Shown here: positions 1-13,600 of the stretch, piece after piece
Numbering within the stretch: the first letter of the stretch is position 1
Layout: each line of letters begins with the position of its first letter
DNA from: Enoplolaimus lenunculus
Lineage: Eukaryota > Nematoda > Enoplea > Enoplida > Thoracostomopsidae
Direction of reading: 5' to 3'
Assembly (NCBI GenBank): GCA_030248215.1
Contig: JASANG010003338.1
Span: forward strand, 124,001 to 188,000
DNA: 64,000 bases
Program-made: the position numbers and the translations under genes
Notes under the pieces: model-generated
The model's database searches: none
Told to the model about the DNA's origin: nothing
The model's input: the letters and a program-made list of their open reading frames with translations, nothing else

Positions 1-35
1 ACTGTAACACATAAGACCTCAACCTTCTGTTATAG

Positions 36-3000
36 TTTTCAACACCGACTTCTGGTAGCTACGTAACTACGCGTTTTTTGCTCAACCTATCAAACGTCAC
101 ATTAGAGTGCTTCGAGGATTCCAGTGACCCGCGACGCGAGCATAATTCAAATCGAAACGTTGAACAATTGATTATACGGGCGTGGTTTGGCCAAGGCCGC
201 ATCTGCGTTGACAGCATGTCAGACGGCAGTAAAAATTTGGATTTAACATCGGAGGAGATGACGTTGGTTGATACGCGTTATGAAGGTTATTATGTTTTTC
301 GGTGTTTTGTTAGCTGAAATTATGGATTTTGTTGAAAGTATTGTTATTTTTATCTGAGAGTGGTCCGATTTCTCGGACTTAAGAATCGGACTGCAGAAGA
401 GATTACAAGAATCCTGATTTCAGAAGAAGGTTTAATTTCGTTGACATCGTAAATGTTTTCCTCAATCGCTCTAACGGCGTTTTCAACTTCCGTGGTGTGA
501 AAGCCATCAAAGCACTGCTTATTGTAAATGAGTTTTGGATCATCTGCGCTATTCGTCTGAACGTCAATATGAACGTCAGATTGGTCTCGATTTCCGTTAT
601 ATACATATAGGAGCATTGCATAATATATCCGCTGAGGCAGAGTGTAACCGAATTCATGATTTTTGACCGAATCCGAATCCATTGCTAATTTGCTGAATCC
701 GAATCCGAACCTTTGTTGCCACTTTGCGCAAAGGATAATATAAATAGCACGGACGCAAAGACCATGGAACCGGACTAAAAAATTTTTTGGACGCAGGATG
801 GACTCGGGTTCGATTTTGAAAAAATACCCTGTTGCAGAAGAGATAACAGATTAATATAACTGCACCAGAACAATTCTGTTGTTGCAGCTCACGCGAATAG
901 TATTGTTTTGGTTGGAAATAGTTTTTGTATTTTTACAGATTTGGCTGTTAACAAACGTCCTTCCGCGTACCCAGTGATAGTTCAACATAGGCCAGATTAC
1001 AGCGTATCACCAGGTCATTTGCAAGTAGGTATTTTCAATTTTTAACACGCAAAACGAGTTCTGGATGAGATGTTATTATATGTATTGAAACAATGGATTT
1101 ATGTGCAATGGTGACACCTGCATCTGCTTTATTTGTACAGAACAATGTTGCACAGTGCATACATAACAATACGTACATTTTGATTGAATGTAAGATTTAA
1201 ATATGCATAACGTGGGCGAGTGGTCTGTGTCTTCACAACTTGCTGGGAATTATTGTTTGGCCTATGTGTTTTTTTCAGACTGAAGTGCATCTACACATTT
1301 CTCCTCTTAAAATGCGTTTGACTGTTTTGCTCTCAAACGTTCGTTTGATTATAATCGATGATTGGCTGTTACTTTCGCGTGGTTTCATTTTGACCGATCC
1401 GCTGCCAAAGACGGAACGAAGTATGCGCCTTATTTATTACTGAAATCATGAATTTTTTATTGTTTTTATGAACTTTTTGGTTGTGTTAAATTATCTACAG
1501 TTGAAAAAGTTGTGGAAAAATTACAACCTTGTACAGTTTATTTTTGTGTCTATTTACTAGCAGTTTCATTGATCCTCTGTGTACAAATATTGTCACATTT
1601 CAATGATGAAACTATTTTAAACAACTTTTGGTTCCCTTATGAATTTGAAGTTATTTTTGATAGGCAAGTACTTTTAGCAATGCCAAAAAACAGAACAAAT
1701 TCTACTTCAAGCTCAACTGGAATTTTGACAAAGTTACCGAATGCTTCGAAATCACACCGTGACTTGTGGCGCAGTCATAGTAGTCGAGCAGCTGATATTC
1801 CATTGGATTCTGTAGAAAATGGATCACTCGATACTAAAATTAATTTAATTGAATCAGAACTTGTTTTGCTCGAAGACTATTCTGCGTTGAATAGTTTGGC
1901 GTTTTTGATCAAAGTAAGTTTTCAATATGGATATACATATCTTCATTTTTTTTTCAATTTTTAGTGTAAGCGAAAATTGTTTGAAAATTTGGTGAGGTTT
2001 GCGAAAAATCGTTTGGATATGCGCGGAGTTTTTCGCAAGTGTTTCTTTGTAAATATAACAAAGTGTGTAAATATAACAAAAGTGTTCATGGCAAAAGTAA
2101 ACCACAGTGAGTTTTAGATCTAATTCAATGTGTGCAAGTTTGTGCAAAAATTAAACTGAGTATGGTTTCCTTCATATTTTTCATATTGCTGGATACACAT
2201 AGTTGGTCTGAAACAATGATTTTGATTGTAAGGATTAAATCAACTATAGACATTAATATAAACTTTCGCGTCTGTTATCTTTTGCTCGAGTTCAGATTTG
2301 CCAGAAGGCGTGTTCGTATATAGAAAATGAATAGGTGGCCATCGCCAATCGTATTTGGGTTTCAGTTTAAGCAGTTAATAACGATTCTTTTTGTTTTTAT
2401 AGACAACATGTGTAATACAACATAAAAGTAATGCGAAGGAAAATTTGCCTAGTCTTGGCAGCACAGTTCAAATGCTGCAGGTCGATGGTGGGGTGATGAG
2501 TGACTTAAACGGATCCAAGGTAATATCTCATTCGGCATATTTTATTAAAAATTGACGAGCTGCGGTAGCGAATTTGTCGGCCCTACGCTGTTATCTATTT
2601 TAATTTTCTCTGGCAAATGTTTTCAGAATTTTTTCAAACAATTTGAGGTCTGTGTACGGTAGTTTATACATTCTGTTTCTGTATGGGCTTGGCTAAAAAT
2701 CCGTCAAAAATAATAGCTCTTTCGGCATTTATTCGGCACTGTGTACCAGATTATCCAGTTTATTCTTTCATTTTAAAGTATTGTAGTTCTATTTTGGCGG
2801 TTTAGACGTCGATTTATGAAACGGATTGGTTGAAAATGTGTGTTTTCTGAAAAAGTTATTTCTGAGTATCCATTGCAATAGTATGCATAATTAAATAAAA
2901 TCGCGGCCAATATTGTTTGTTCTAGCAGTCGTGTATCAAGGTTGTACTGCTGCCTAACATTCATAATACCTTTACATTTAAAATTACGAGTGTTTATTAA

Positions 3001-4618
3001 AAATTGATCAATTTTTTGTTTCAGGTAACGCTTGTTGAACCGTTCTCTGGCACACTTGAAATCAGTCCAGAACTTAAACAAACAATTGTGTCGCCTAGAA
3101 AGCAAAAAGGGCTTAACGTGTTCACTCAAGCAGATTACGAGCATCGTTTAGAAATGTCGCTTGCCGATATATTGATTGGCGTGTCATATCGCGATTACGT
3201 TATTATTGCGACGATGTATGATTGTTTGCTCAAGCGGTATAATTTGATTCCAGGTTCGGATGCTAATGTAGCTGTATCCAGTGGTGCTGCTTGTACGTCA
3301 AAAAAGATAAAGGTATTTGTTACATGTCCATTTATTTGTAATGGTTCAAGTGGTTTCGATTGAATATTTGTTATTAACACTGATGTTGTCGTATCTGTTA
3401 AGAGTCGGCTTTATTTAGCTAGAAATATTGTAACTGACATTTCTCTAACCCGATCACCATTTGGCGGCGCCCGTATGGTTTAACTTGGAAGGATTTGATG
3501 AGTAATGGGCTTTTAAAAAATTTCCAAGACAAAAAAATTAGGTGTAGTAATCGAGAATTTTGCGCCAACTTTATTGTATTTTAACGAGATTTCCCGTACA
3601 TTTTTGCTGTTTTAAAGTTTAGAGTCGGCCCAAGTTCGTTTTAACTTTAAGTTTTTATAGGTATAATATCGAACTGGGCAGAATTTTCAAGTGGAGGGTG
3701 ATACCGAAGGATCGCTTTATCTAAAACTCTCTTAAAACAATTTTTCATGTACTTCAAGAAACTTGCATGAATATTTTGCACAATATAATTTTTCAAAAAG
3801 CTGCAATTTCCGCGCACACTAGTTACATACCATTTAGAATGACAAAATCCTGAAACAAATGTGGTAGCTGACAAACGTATGATAGGTTAATATACTAATT
3901 TATACTGCACATACCGGAATATTTCTAGTGAAAAAATACCGGATATATTGTAACCGAATAGTGAAAAATGCCGGATTTCATACCAGAACTGGAACCGGTT
4001 GCAACCTGCTGTTAATACTTACGTACGTCAGCAAACATTTGTGCATAAAAACCAAAGGTAGGCGTAACTAATAACCAGAGAAGTATAAAATTAAAAATGA
4101 AGCATTAGGGTAAAGTAGCAAGAATTAATGATAAATGTTCGAACCAGGACCCAGTATAATATACTAGATTTTTGTGATAATGGTCCACTCCATTGCATCA
4201 ACCTGTGGTAGGCCAAATGTTACGGGACTTTGCTGTGTGGTCCTAAACGACCCACTAGCAAGAGTACAGACTTTTGTTGTTTGATTACATGCATTTTCAC
4301 AGTCAACTAAGCTAACAAGACCCTCCCTTGGGACAGTTACCCAACCTTGGATCCAACAGGGGGTATAGCTACTCTTTTTAAATTACGGAAAATTGTCAAA
4401 GTGGCATTCCATTAGTTGTCTGTTTTTAGGACATTGAACAGACACAGAGTTTGTTGCACGAAAACTCATCGAGCGATATTTGGCGCATTGGTAAAGTTGA
4501 AGCCAAAATTGAATCATTCGCTGTGTGTTTTGTGAATGATTTGAACCAAATCAACAGTTTTCCAGTTGCCAAAGTTCAAATCTGTGACTTGTCGACTGAA
4601 CAACAGCCAGTTCCAAAG
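36..4618 (+). CDS. VPS13D: VPS13D block A: groove region, exons 36-4618
   Basis: Exons: 36-285, 939-1024, 1279-1420, 1501-1530, 1678-1913, 2403-2519, 3025-3312 and 4430-4618, about 446 residues. All junction phases agree (1,0,1,1,0,0,0,0). Recognisable family stretches are MTLVDTRYEDLAV across the first junction, KMRLTVLLSNVRLIIIDDWLLL in the third exon, and NVFTQADYEHRLEMSLADI followed by SYRDYVIIATMYDC in the seventh. These repeat the alternating beta-strand pattern expected of the lipid-conducting groove (an inference from the family structure). The fourth exon is only 30 nt. The fifth carries a Ser/Thr/Asn-rich loop (TNSTSSSTG) followed by a conserved stretch. The first exon begins after TTCTGTTATAG at 35; anything earlier belongs to upstream exons. 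Confidence 0.9.
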
Positions 4619-7600
4619 GTATCATGTAGTACATGTGTAATATCGGGCATTTTCAAATACATAAATCCTGCTGTAGTAACTTTTGCCTAAAGTACACGAG
4701 GCACTTGCGTCGTAGACCAAAATACACCACATCGGAAAAGGGCCTGTATACATAAATCGTTTGCTCTGTGTACTGAAAATATAAAATAATTGACAAGATT
4801 GTAACATCGGACCTTTAATCAGATCAACAACGTAATGTTAGCAGTGTTTTGGACTTTTATAGCGCGAACCTGTTTAAGAGTTTAGGTTTGTTTATGTACG
4901 CGGTCAGGTTACATCTTTTCCAAGTTTTATTCCTAAGACCAGAGTACATCGTCCGACCATATGATGTTTTGATGTCCAGTTTGTAGGTTTTGGTCAACCC
5001 AAATGATAGGTTTGTATATGTAATGAGGATAGTTTTGAACGTACGTGCGTATAAAGAGTCTGACCTTATTGGTTTTCAATTTTGCGAGTTTCCAATATTG
5101 ATATAGATATTGTGAAATTCTATCCATGTAATAAACCTCAACTGTTGCCCTTTTGTTTTTGCTTGCGGCAGTTTTTAAGAAATGTGTGTTGTGAATAGAT
5201 TAGAACGACTTTTACTGATAATTTTTCAAGAAATTCTAGACTGGAATCTTGCTGACATTACCTTTGCATTATCAACATTTATATATTTCGCATTTGAACG
5301 TGCAATACATCGTTGGAAACTTTTCGCAGCTGTATATTATTATACCTAGGATCGAACTTTTCCTAAACTCATTATGGTGCTTAAACTTACAAAGGAATAT
5401 GCTATAAACTTGTGTAGCGTGATAGTGGTAAAGCTCAGTCTGTTACTATGGGTCTGATATTTTTTGTGTACCCATTTAACCACAAGGCTAATACAATATA
5501 TACATTAAATAAGGCGGGCGTTATCGTTTAAATTGTAATTGAAGAGATTTGAATGCTTAGTTAGCAATACAAAATATTGGCGTAGGCGGTCCTACTCTGG
5601 AAACTCAGTCAACGACATTTTGCGACGCACTGAGCCGAGAGTACGACTGCAATTTTGGCTGTCTGTGCCGCACCAAAGGTCAGTTTTAAGTTTCGTGGAG
5701 GAAAAGTTTATCATCTAACTAAGCAAGAAAGCCCGCAGAAATGATAAAAAGTTGAAAACGCAATTATGGAAAACGAACTATTGTTAGCGCAGGATGGAAC
5801 GATTGTTTCAATTCAACGTAAACGTATGGATCCGTAATATGTACTTACAGCACCCCGTTAATAATTTTGAGCCATTTGTAACTTTTTATTCGTGGTTCTT
5901 TATCTGGCGAGTGGACTCGCTGTGATCAAGCAAAAATTGCTTGCTATTATATTGTTCTGGAGCGTAGCCAGGAAATTAGTCGTGAGGTTATAAACTCATG
6001 TAAATATATTTGACCTGCACCCAGAGCGTTATTCTAAATTTTGTTAAAATTATCCGCTCAATCCCGCCCCGTGTAGACATCCCTGATATTGTTGTATTTT
6101 ACAACAAAGGTCACTAACGATTGTTTGGAGTAACCACCGAATTTTGCTTGCAGTTTATTGTTATTCATTTGTGTTACAATTTATAGAGCGAAATCCATGA
6201 CGGGACATCGAATTTTACTCTCAATATTGACTACTATAACAGAAATCTTTCGGTATGGGAACCACTCCTTGAACCATGGCAGTGTACTATGGATTGGTCA
6301 ATATGCCATGCTGATCGCGGGCAGTATAACGTCAATCTTTTGTGTAAGTTTTCCTGATGAGTTCACTCAAATAAGTTGTTTAGTACAGCGGTTTCAGTAA
6401 GGAACACACTGTGTATCGTCTTTGATTGACGATGTTCGAAATTTGTTTACAAACGCTGTGCACATATTATTTCGCATGGTCTCATTTATACTTTATTGCT
6501 TGAGGATTTTTTATAAAACAATGAATTTAATATTTTTCAGCAAATAATGTAATGGATTTAAATTTAACGGTACCGTGCATCGAGCAGTTGTTATTAATTC
6601 AAAACTCGTGGCTGTCACAAAAGGAGCAACTGGCAGTGAACGATATAAGGTATATTTTTTGTAATTACTTGAGCTGCTAAAGGTCTGCTTTAACATTAAG
6701 AAAAAGGAAAATGGAATGGTTGCGTTTAAACTTCAAGCTTTGGAATTATCTCGACTTCTGTGTCTTTTTCCAACACTCAATCCCATTTCGAAACCGCCAG
6801 ATATCGCCTAATCTTGAACTGAGTCATAAGTTTGTAGCCCAAATGTTTACACCCTGAATTCGCTAGCCACGTGCGCCACACCAGTTTAAATTACTAGTGA
6901 TCCTCTTAATACTTACAATCTTCCGACCCGAAACTCCATAACTATTCTATTTTGACTATAGAAAAATTGTGTTTGAAATGCCGTGGAACTTCCATCTACG
7001 CCAAGTCCCATGTTAAACCCTATTAAACAAGTACTCATAACTGCGTTATTGTTCTTTGACAAAAGCCAAATGTAAGATTTAGGTCTTGCACTACGCGCCA
7101 AGACTATATTCCGTTTGTGATTAGTAACGATACCGGAAGCGAACTGTGGTTTCGTACTGATCCAAGCAAAAAAGTTCCCGATAGTTTGCCCGCTGCTGTC
7201 CGTCGTTCAGCTCAGAAATTAACGTTTGTTCCACCTGGCGAATCAGTGCCGTTTTCTTTCGATTATTTGTCTAGATCTCGAGTGCAGGTTGGTGTGAAGT
7301 ATATTATTTGAAACTTTGACATAGATCTTTCATGTGGTTGGTTTGGGTTATCGCAAATGTACGTATGTTAGTATAATATTTCCTAAAATCAATGTGGATG
7401 CAAGATTTGCAACACCAAAATCTCAAAGCATACGAGGTTGCGGCAGATCAATGTTCCTTTCACATTACCTATTTATGTGTTTTCACACGAATGTTCACAA
7501 AACAGTGTATATTTTATACTAGGACAGTGCTCAAAATATGCATGTTTGATGTTCCAGCTATAATAGTTTATTACTTTTCGTGGAGATCGCAATGCAGACA

Positions 7601-10600
7601 GTTTTAAGGTTATTGTAAATTAAGGTTGATGAACGCTCAGATTCGCACCAAATATGTATCAAAATTGCTGGATGGAACGAGACGACGCCAGTTGCAGTGG
7701 ATCGTGTGGGAACTTTTTTCAAACTGGTCAAAGTTAATGACGAACGGTCCTCTTTGGTTAGTCGAATTACATTTTTTATGAGGTATAATGTTTAGTTTTA
7801 TTGGTCCTGTGAGATTTGGTATAATGACGGCAGATCAGGGTTGGGATCAACGGGCTGGTCCCACCACTTTCTCTTGTCAGTAGAGATTCCGTAAAAAATT
7901 TGAGCCTTCATATTTAAAAATTTTGTATCCAGCATTTGAGGTCTGTTCTTTTATTATAGTAGTTATCTTACCGGTGTAATACAGAATTATTGTTTACTGT
8001 GGTTAACCAGTTTTTCGCATTTAAAACATAATGTGGTTTGGAAAAGAAGCCGAAATAATATGATTCAAGTATCGAGGAATGTTTTTCATTTTATTCGAAA
8101 ACACTGCTTGCTTGTTTAAATATCTCTTTTGATACATTTTGTTGCATTGCAACAAGCTTTTCGCTGTTGATGTTTTGTTTTGTATTCGCTGATTTTAGTC
8201 TTCCGTTATTTTAAGTCATCTACGTTGGCAACTCATACACGAATAGTTGTATCGGTGAGTCTTGATCAGTTTTCGCGCAAATTCATTCAAGTCAGATCAG
8301 GTCTGGTCATTGTCAACCGGTTGTCTCAACGAATTCAACTCAAGCTAGATAATACAGCGACTACGCTTTGTGGTAAGTTATTCGTCAAGAATTCCAAAGA
8401 GCGTAGGAAACTACTGAAAAAATATAAAAATAGCTCGGTGGGTTCCATCTACTTAACCATAAAAAATTGCACTTTAAAAGTTTTGAAGTAGAACCATTTC
8501 TGCATGCAGCATTCAAAGTAAAACGAATAGCTGTGAAAATGTTTATTTTATAGATACTTCGGAGCTTGTCATTAATCCGCATTCCGTGCAGCCCATTCCG
8601 TTACGCTACGTAATGGCGCGTATTTATATTCGACCAACTGTGATTGAACGGGATGCGCAGAAGTCGCAGGACACATCTCCAGTTGTTCATTATGACTATT
8701 GCAAAGAGCCGATCAATTGGCAGTTGGTTACTGCTGATATTGGAATGGTTAACGCTATTCGCAATTGTGCACCGTCTCGTCTTAAATCGGCAAATGATTA
8801 CCGGTAAGCAGTTTTGCAAGTTTTTCTACTCGTGCCAGGATCTGATATTGTTCAACAATTACACAAAGTCTAGGAACGCTTTCTCAACTGTACGTAGTAC
8901 GTATACCGGTCGATAAAATGTTTTTAAATAAGCTGTCAGCCACAGCAACAAATCTCACAACTTGCATGGAGGTAGGCCGAATCAAATTAGTGCAGTAAAC
9001 AGTTGTACTAAATTTTGAAGCTCGTCATACATTAATTCAACAGTTAATTTTCATTTTCAACTGTTTGCTATACACAAATTAAGAAAACGAGTACTAATCG
9101 CAGCGGTGTTGGAGTAAATTTTAGATAATGGTTTTTGAATTGAAATATTTTCGGAATATACCTACTGTTGCGTAGCGATATACGCTCCGTTTGTTTTAGA
9201 TTCTGCGTGAGTATCAAAAAAGAGTTGTACCCTGAATACGCGGGTAATTTGCTTCCGGGCCACACCATTACGTTGCTACCACCGTTGATCATACACAATT
9301 TGCTTCCTGTTGAACTTCATTTCGCAATTCCTTCTATTCGGGTTGTCGATAGAATTGGACCTGGTGCTAACAAGTCAATTTACGTTGTTAGTGCTTTGAA
9401 TGTTTTGATTTAATGATTGCTTTCGATGCAGTTTATTTTGTGCGAGTTATCTGACTCCAAAAGTTCGTTGGAAGCTGTCGTATAAGAATGCCAGTTTATA
9501 GGCTTTTACTAACATAGGATTGGAATTCAATGACTATTGCTGTAACACCAAACTTATTATTTTGTACAATTTCTAGAATTGCTTTGTGAACCTACAATCA
9601 ATGCGGATATTGTGTTTGATCTTATTTCAGGTGAACTTAGCGGAGTCTTTCGAAATTAGTGTGATGTCAGAAAATTTTAAAGCAATGAGACCAATAAACG
9701 TTAGTTCGGGTATTTCGCACGAAACAACGGGTATTATAACGTTTATTGATGGTCAGCGTCGCTCGTTATTGATAAATTATCGAATTTCGCCAATACGAGG
9801 CGGTGGATACAAGGTATGAGTTTAAAAACATGTCCTAGGGTAGGGGTATAGCTAATTACTCAAAGTCTAAGAAATTACGGGTACGTTGAAGAATTACTAT
9901 CAGTTTTGCTCACTGTAGGCCACGGTATTGATCATAGTTTAAGACCCGAGAAGGTCAAATTTTTAGCAATTTAGCAAACTTAGCATGCAAGTCATCGAAT
10001 TAAGCTGCATATTCTTTAGAAACAGCGCTTAATTATCCTGCGTAGCGTTAGCGGTTTGCTACTCAATGATCAGTATGGGTTGAAAGTTTAGAGCATAAAA
10101 AATTTAAGCTTTAGTAAGATTTTGTATTTAGTGATAAAAGACATAATTTTTTTACTTTCACATAAAGGCCATTAACTTCAAAACTGTGTGTTTTAACCTG
10201 CTTATACAAGATGCTCGGTTATTGGTTCATCTTTTTAGAGCGCACTATAAGCAATCAAAATGTTGACTTGAGTTTTGTTTAGATCGAACATTCCCACTCT
10301 AAATTATGTATCTTAGATTGCAAAATTAGGACAATTCGTTGAGCTTCAACTCACGTAGGCGCAGTGCCGAAATGTTAGCAGTACTTTGTCTTGTATTGCA
10401 TACTTTTGTCTAATTCGTTTGTGAGATGTTGTGGCGAATTTGAAACTAAACTGGCAAAAATTCAAGACCTATGTTTGAGAAATGTTTAGAATTTTACCTC
10501 TGTGATATCAGATATATATGTCTCAAGTTTCAGACATTGTTCCTTATGCAAAATCAGTTTTGTGTTTACAGCGCGAAAACGCATCTATCACTCTAAAGTT

Positions 10601-13600
10601 TGTTTTTAGCTGTATATATTGGTTACCTAGGGTGACTACAGATTTGACTTTCAGTCAAATAGCTTTTTAAATAAAATAATTATAATTTTGAATGTCTGGG
10701 GAAGCACTTGTTGTAACTGTGCTAATATCAGGGTACACTCAAAGGTCTGCATTCATACGTTTGGTCCGATGGTAACTGGGTCTCGCACCCTTCCGTCCAC
10801 ACGCTTATACCGGGTTTTACTTCTTTTGCTGGTAGCACTTGTCAATAAACCTAAACAAGTTCAGGTTCCTTGAAATAAAACGAAAAATTAAAGCCAAAAC
10901 CTTGACAGAAACTATAATCTACTAAAACAAAAAAAAAAACCATTTCTGACAACTAAAATTATACTGCAGAAACAGAGATCACAATTAGTGCGCAATACGT
11001 TTACAAAAACAACTGAAATCAAAAGGAGTTTTGTAATTGCACTGAGAGGAAAGCAGAAAGCACAGTGTTGCGACACATGTGTACTGATGCATACGTACAT
11101 ATAAACGGTTACGGATTTAAATAATCACATAATGAATCATTTTACATGCTTCTGAGTCGAAGAACTGTTCTTTGGCTTGATGACCGTTGACAGTATTCAG
11201 GTTAACGATTCAGGGCTATCTAAAATAGGGGTATATATGAAAATTTTTCACGTGAGACGGTATCATTTCGTTTTACCATTTTTTGTTGTACATCAATGGT
11301 GCAATTGCTCTCTTAAACCCCCTCACCCCGCAATATGAAAAACCATTGAATAGATTTGAAACTTTGATTTGAATACCTGTGTTGAAAATGCATTGAAACT
11401 TGGATTTTACGCATATAAATGTTTGCTTAATTACAATAAGAAACAATAATGAAAGTTTTACTCAACAAGCTATTGAAAATTAAACAATTTAGGTTTTGGC
11501 TCATAAACGTTGACTCTACAAATGGCCGCGTGTCAGTTTTTGACTAGCCATTTTTTGCTATGCACGCTCATGTAAACTTGATACGTACTACAGGGTTAAA
11601 ACTTAACAAATACGTGGTTATTGTTAGAATAGCAGATAAACACGACCACAATCGTATTAGTGCGTGGCCGCGGTTCAAATTGCGACTACGATCGCGTCTC
11701 AAACCGCGTTTGAACGGCCATCACTCAAAAACTCAGACGCGGTTACAAAACCGCAACCGCTGTGGACGCAGTCGCGGTTAACTTTCGTAAAAATTTCGAA
11801 AACTTATTTTAGGTGTTTATTTCATGTCCGTTTTGGATTGTTAACAAATCTGGCATTCCACTGATTGTTAAACAAGAGGTGAGTTTGATTTCGCCGAAAA
11901 GCGTGGAAGATGTTCAAAAGTAGGTAAGGTAAATTAAAAGTAACAATCGCTCATCCTAAGATGGTTTTGAACATTGCTGGAATTTACCATTTAAACCTTA
12001 TCGCTCAATTTAATTTACTTGTGATGTTTTCAATTTACTGTTATTTGACTGAGCTGTTTTAAAAACCGTCCCATTATGTCTTACTTGCTTTCCTTCTCAA
12101 TTTTATGGACCGGAAATTTCTGTTCTGAAACAAACGTTGTCGTTGTTTTAGGGAGCGGTCGATGAAGCTGCTGGCCAGTTTGAAGAGCATGAAACCGCAC
12201 GATCGATGATACCAGTTATGTTTTCGTTTGCTGACGAAGATGCACCTAGGCAGTAAGTTGAATATAATAAATCGCACGACTAGAAGGTTATTTCAATTAA
12301 AAATGCCTATATAATAATATACTGACCAGAAGTCTCAATGAAACAGTTGATATGTTTGACTGAAAGTAAAGTTGTGTGATGTCGAGGAGCTTTGGAGACA
12401 TGTGGTTAAACGTGTAGCCTTTACCTTTGCTTATTAATGCGAAATTTTTACATGATAAGATTACTTTGCATTCAGTTTAACCAATCACCAGCATATTATG
12501 TTTGAGTCGACTGAGGTTACGTAGTTCAAATATGCACTTTCTTCGCTGTGTAGTTATTAACAACACTATTGGTACTTTTTGTTTTAGGTGTTTGGTTAGA
12601 CTTGGTCGCAACGCAATTCCAGGTTGCACAATGCATTTCTGCAAACGATTTATTCTCGAACCAGGGGTCACAGAGCGTCAATTGTATGCCGAAGACACTA
12701 ATGATCGTTCATTACCGCCACAGTAGGTGTTTTTGTGAGTTTTCAAGTCGTCCGCATCTGCGTAACCATATGTGATTTGATAGGTTGAACTGAGTTATGA
12801 ACCAAACCTAAAGCACAAAGACGGTAGAAAAAATACGTAATCCGCAGCTTGTGCGAGGTGTCAAAATTGCAACAATATTTACAATGCAAAATCTTTTGGT
12901 ATTTAGGTATCAGCAGAACTTATAGCAGTTTAGATTTAATGCATTACGCGTGAAATAAAAACATAACTTTGATAAGTTTTACGGCGCTACCGGGTATCGA
13001 AATTTCGGATACCGGAACCGGAGCTGGATAGTAGCGTTTCTACCCGCATCAGATGGGAACCGGATAGTACATCAAAATTTTGATACGTCAATCATACAGT
13101 TAAACAATTTATTACTTTTTATTTACAAGCCAAGCTTTGTTTTAAATATATTAAATGTTACGTTCAAATTTACTAGGGTTACTATTTTTTGATCAATATC
13201 GGACCTTATCATTGCTAATTGTCACTCCTTTAACTTCATATTGCACAAATTGCATTGAATACTGAATACATAACAAGTTTAAAATGCACAATCAGGAAAG
13301 TGCCGAAAATTTTGTAAATAGATTTTTGTTATTGTATTACAGTTTTATTATTGTATTGCAGTGTCTACAATATTGGGATCGAAACCCGATCGTGTCAAAG
13401 CATATATAGGGAGTGTCAAGTGGTGATCTCCACTCCAAGCTACCAACTAGACAACTGTTCGCAGTACAAGTTATTCGTATCGCAGCTTTACAACGTCAAA
13501 GTATGTGTAAGCTGTTTCTTTTTAACGGCTAGGTTAACAGATGAAATAATAATTAAATATTTTTATACTCATAGACAGATTTTAAGTGCGCATTACTCGC

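Noticed and set aside
350-682. 110-codon minus-strand frame with ATG inside a VPS13D intron
   Set aside because: No family recognised, no splice or promoter context, and it overlaps a dispersed repeat; kept only as part of the repeat note.
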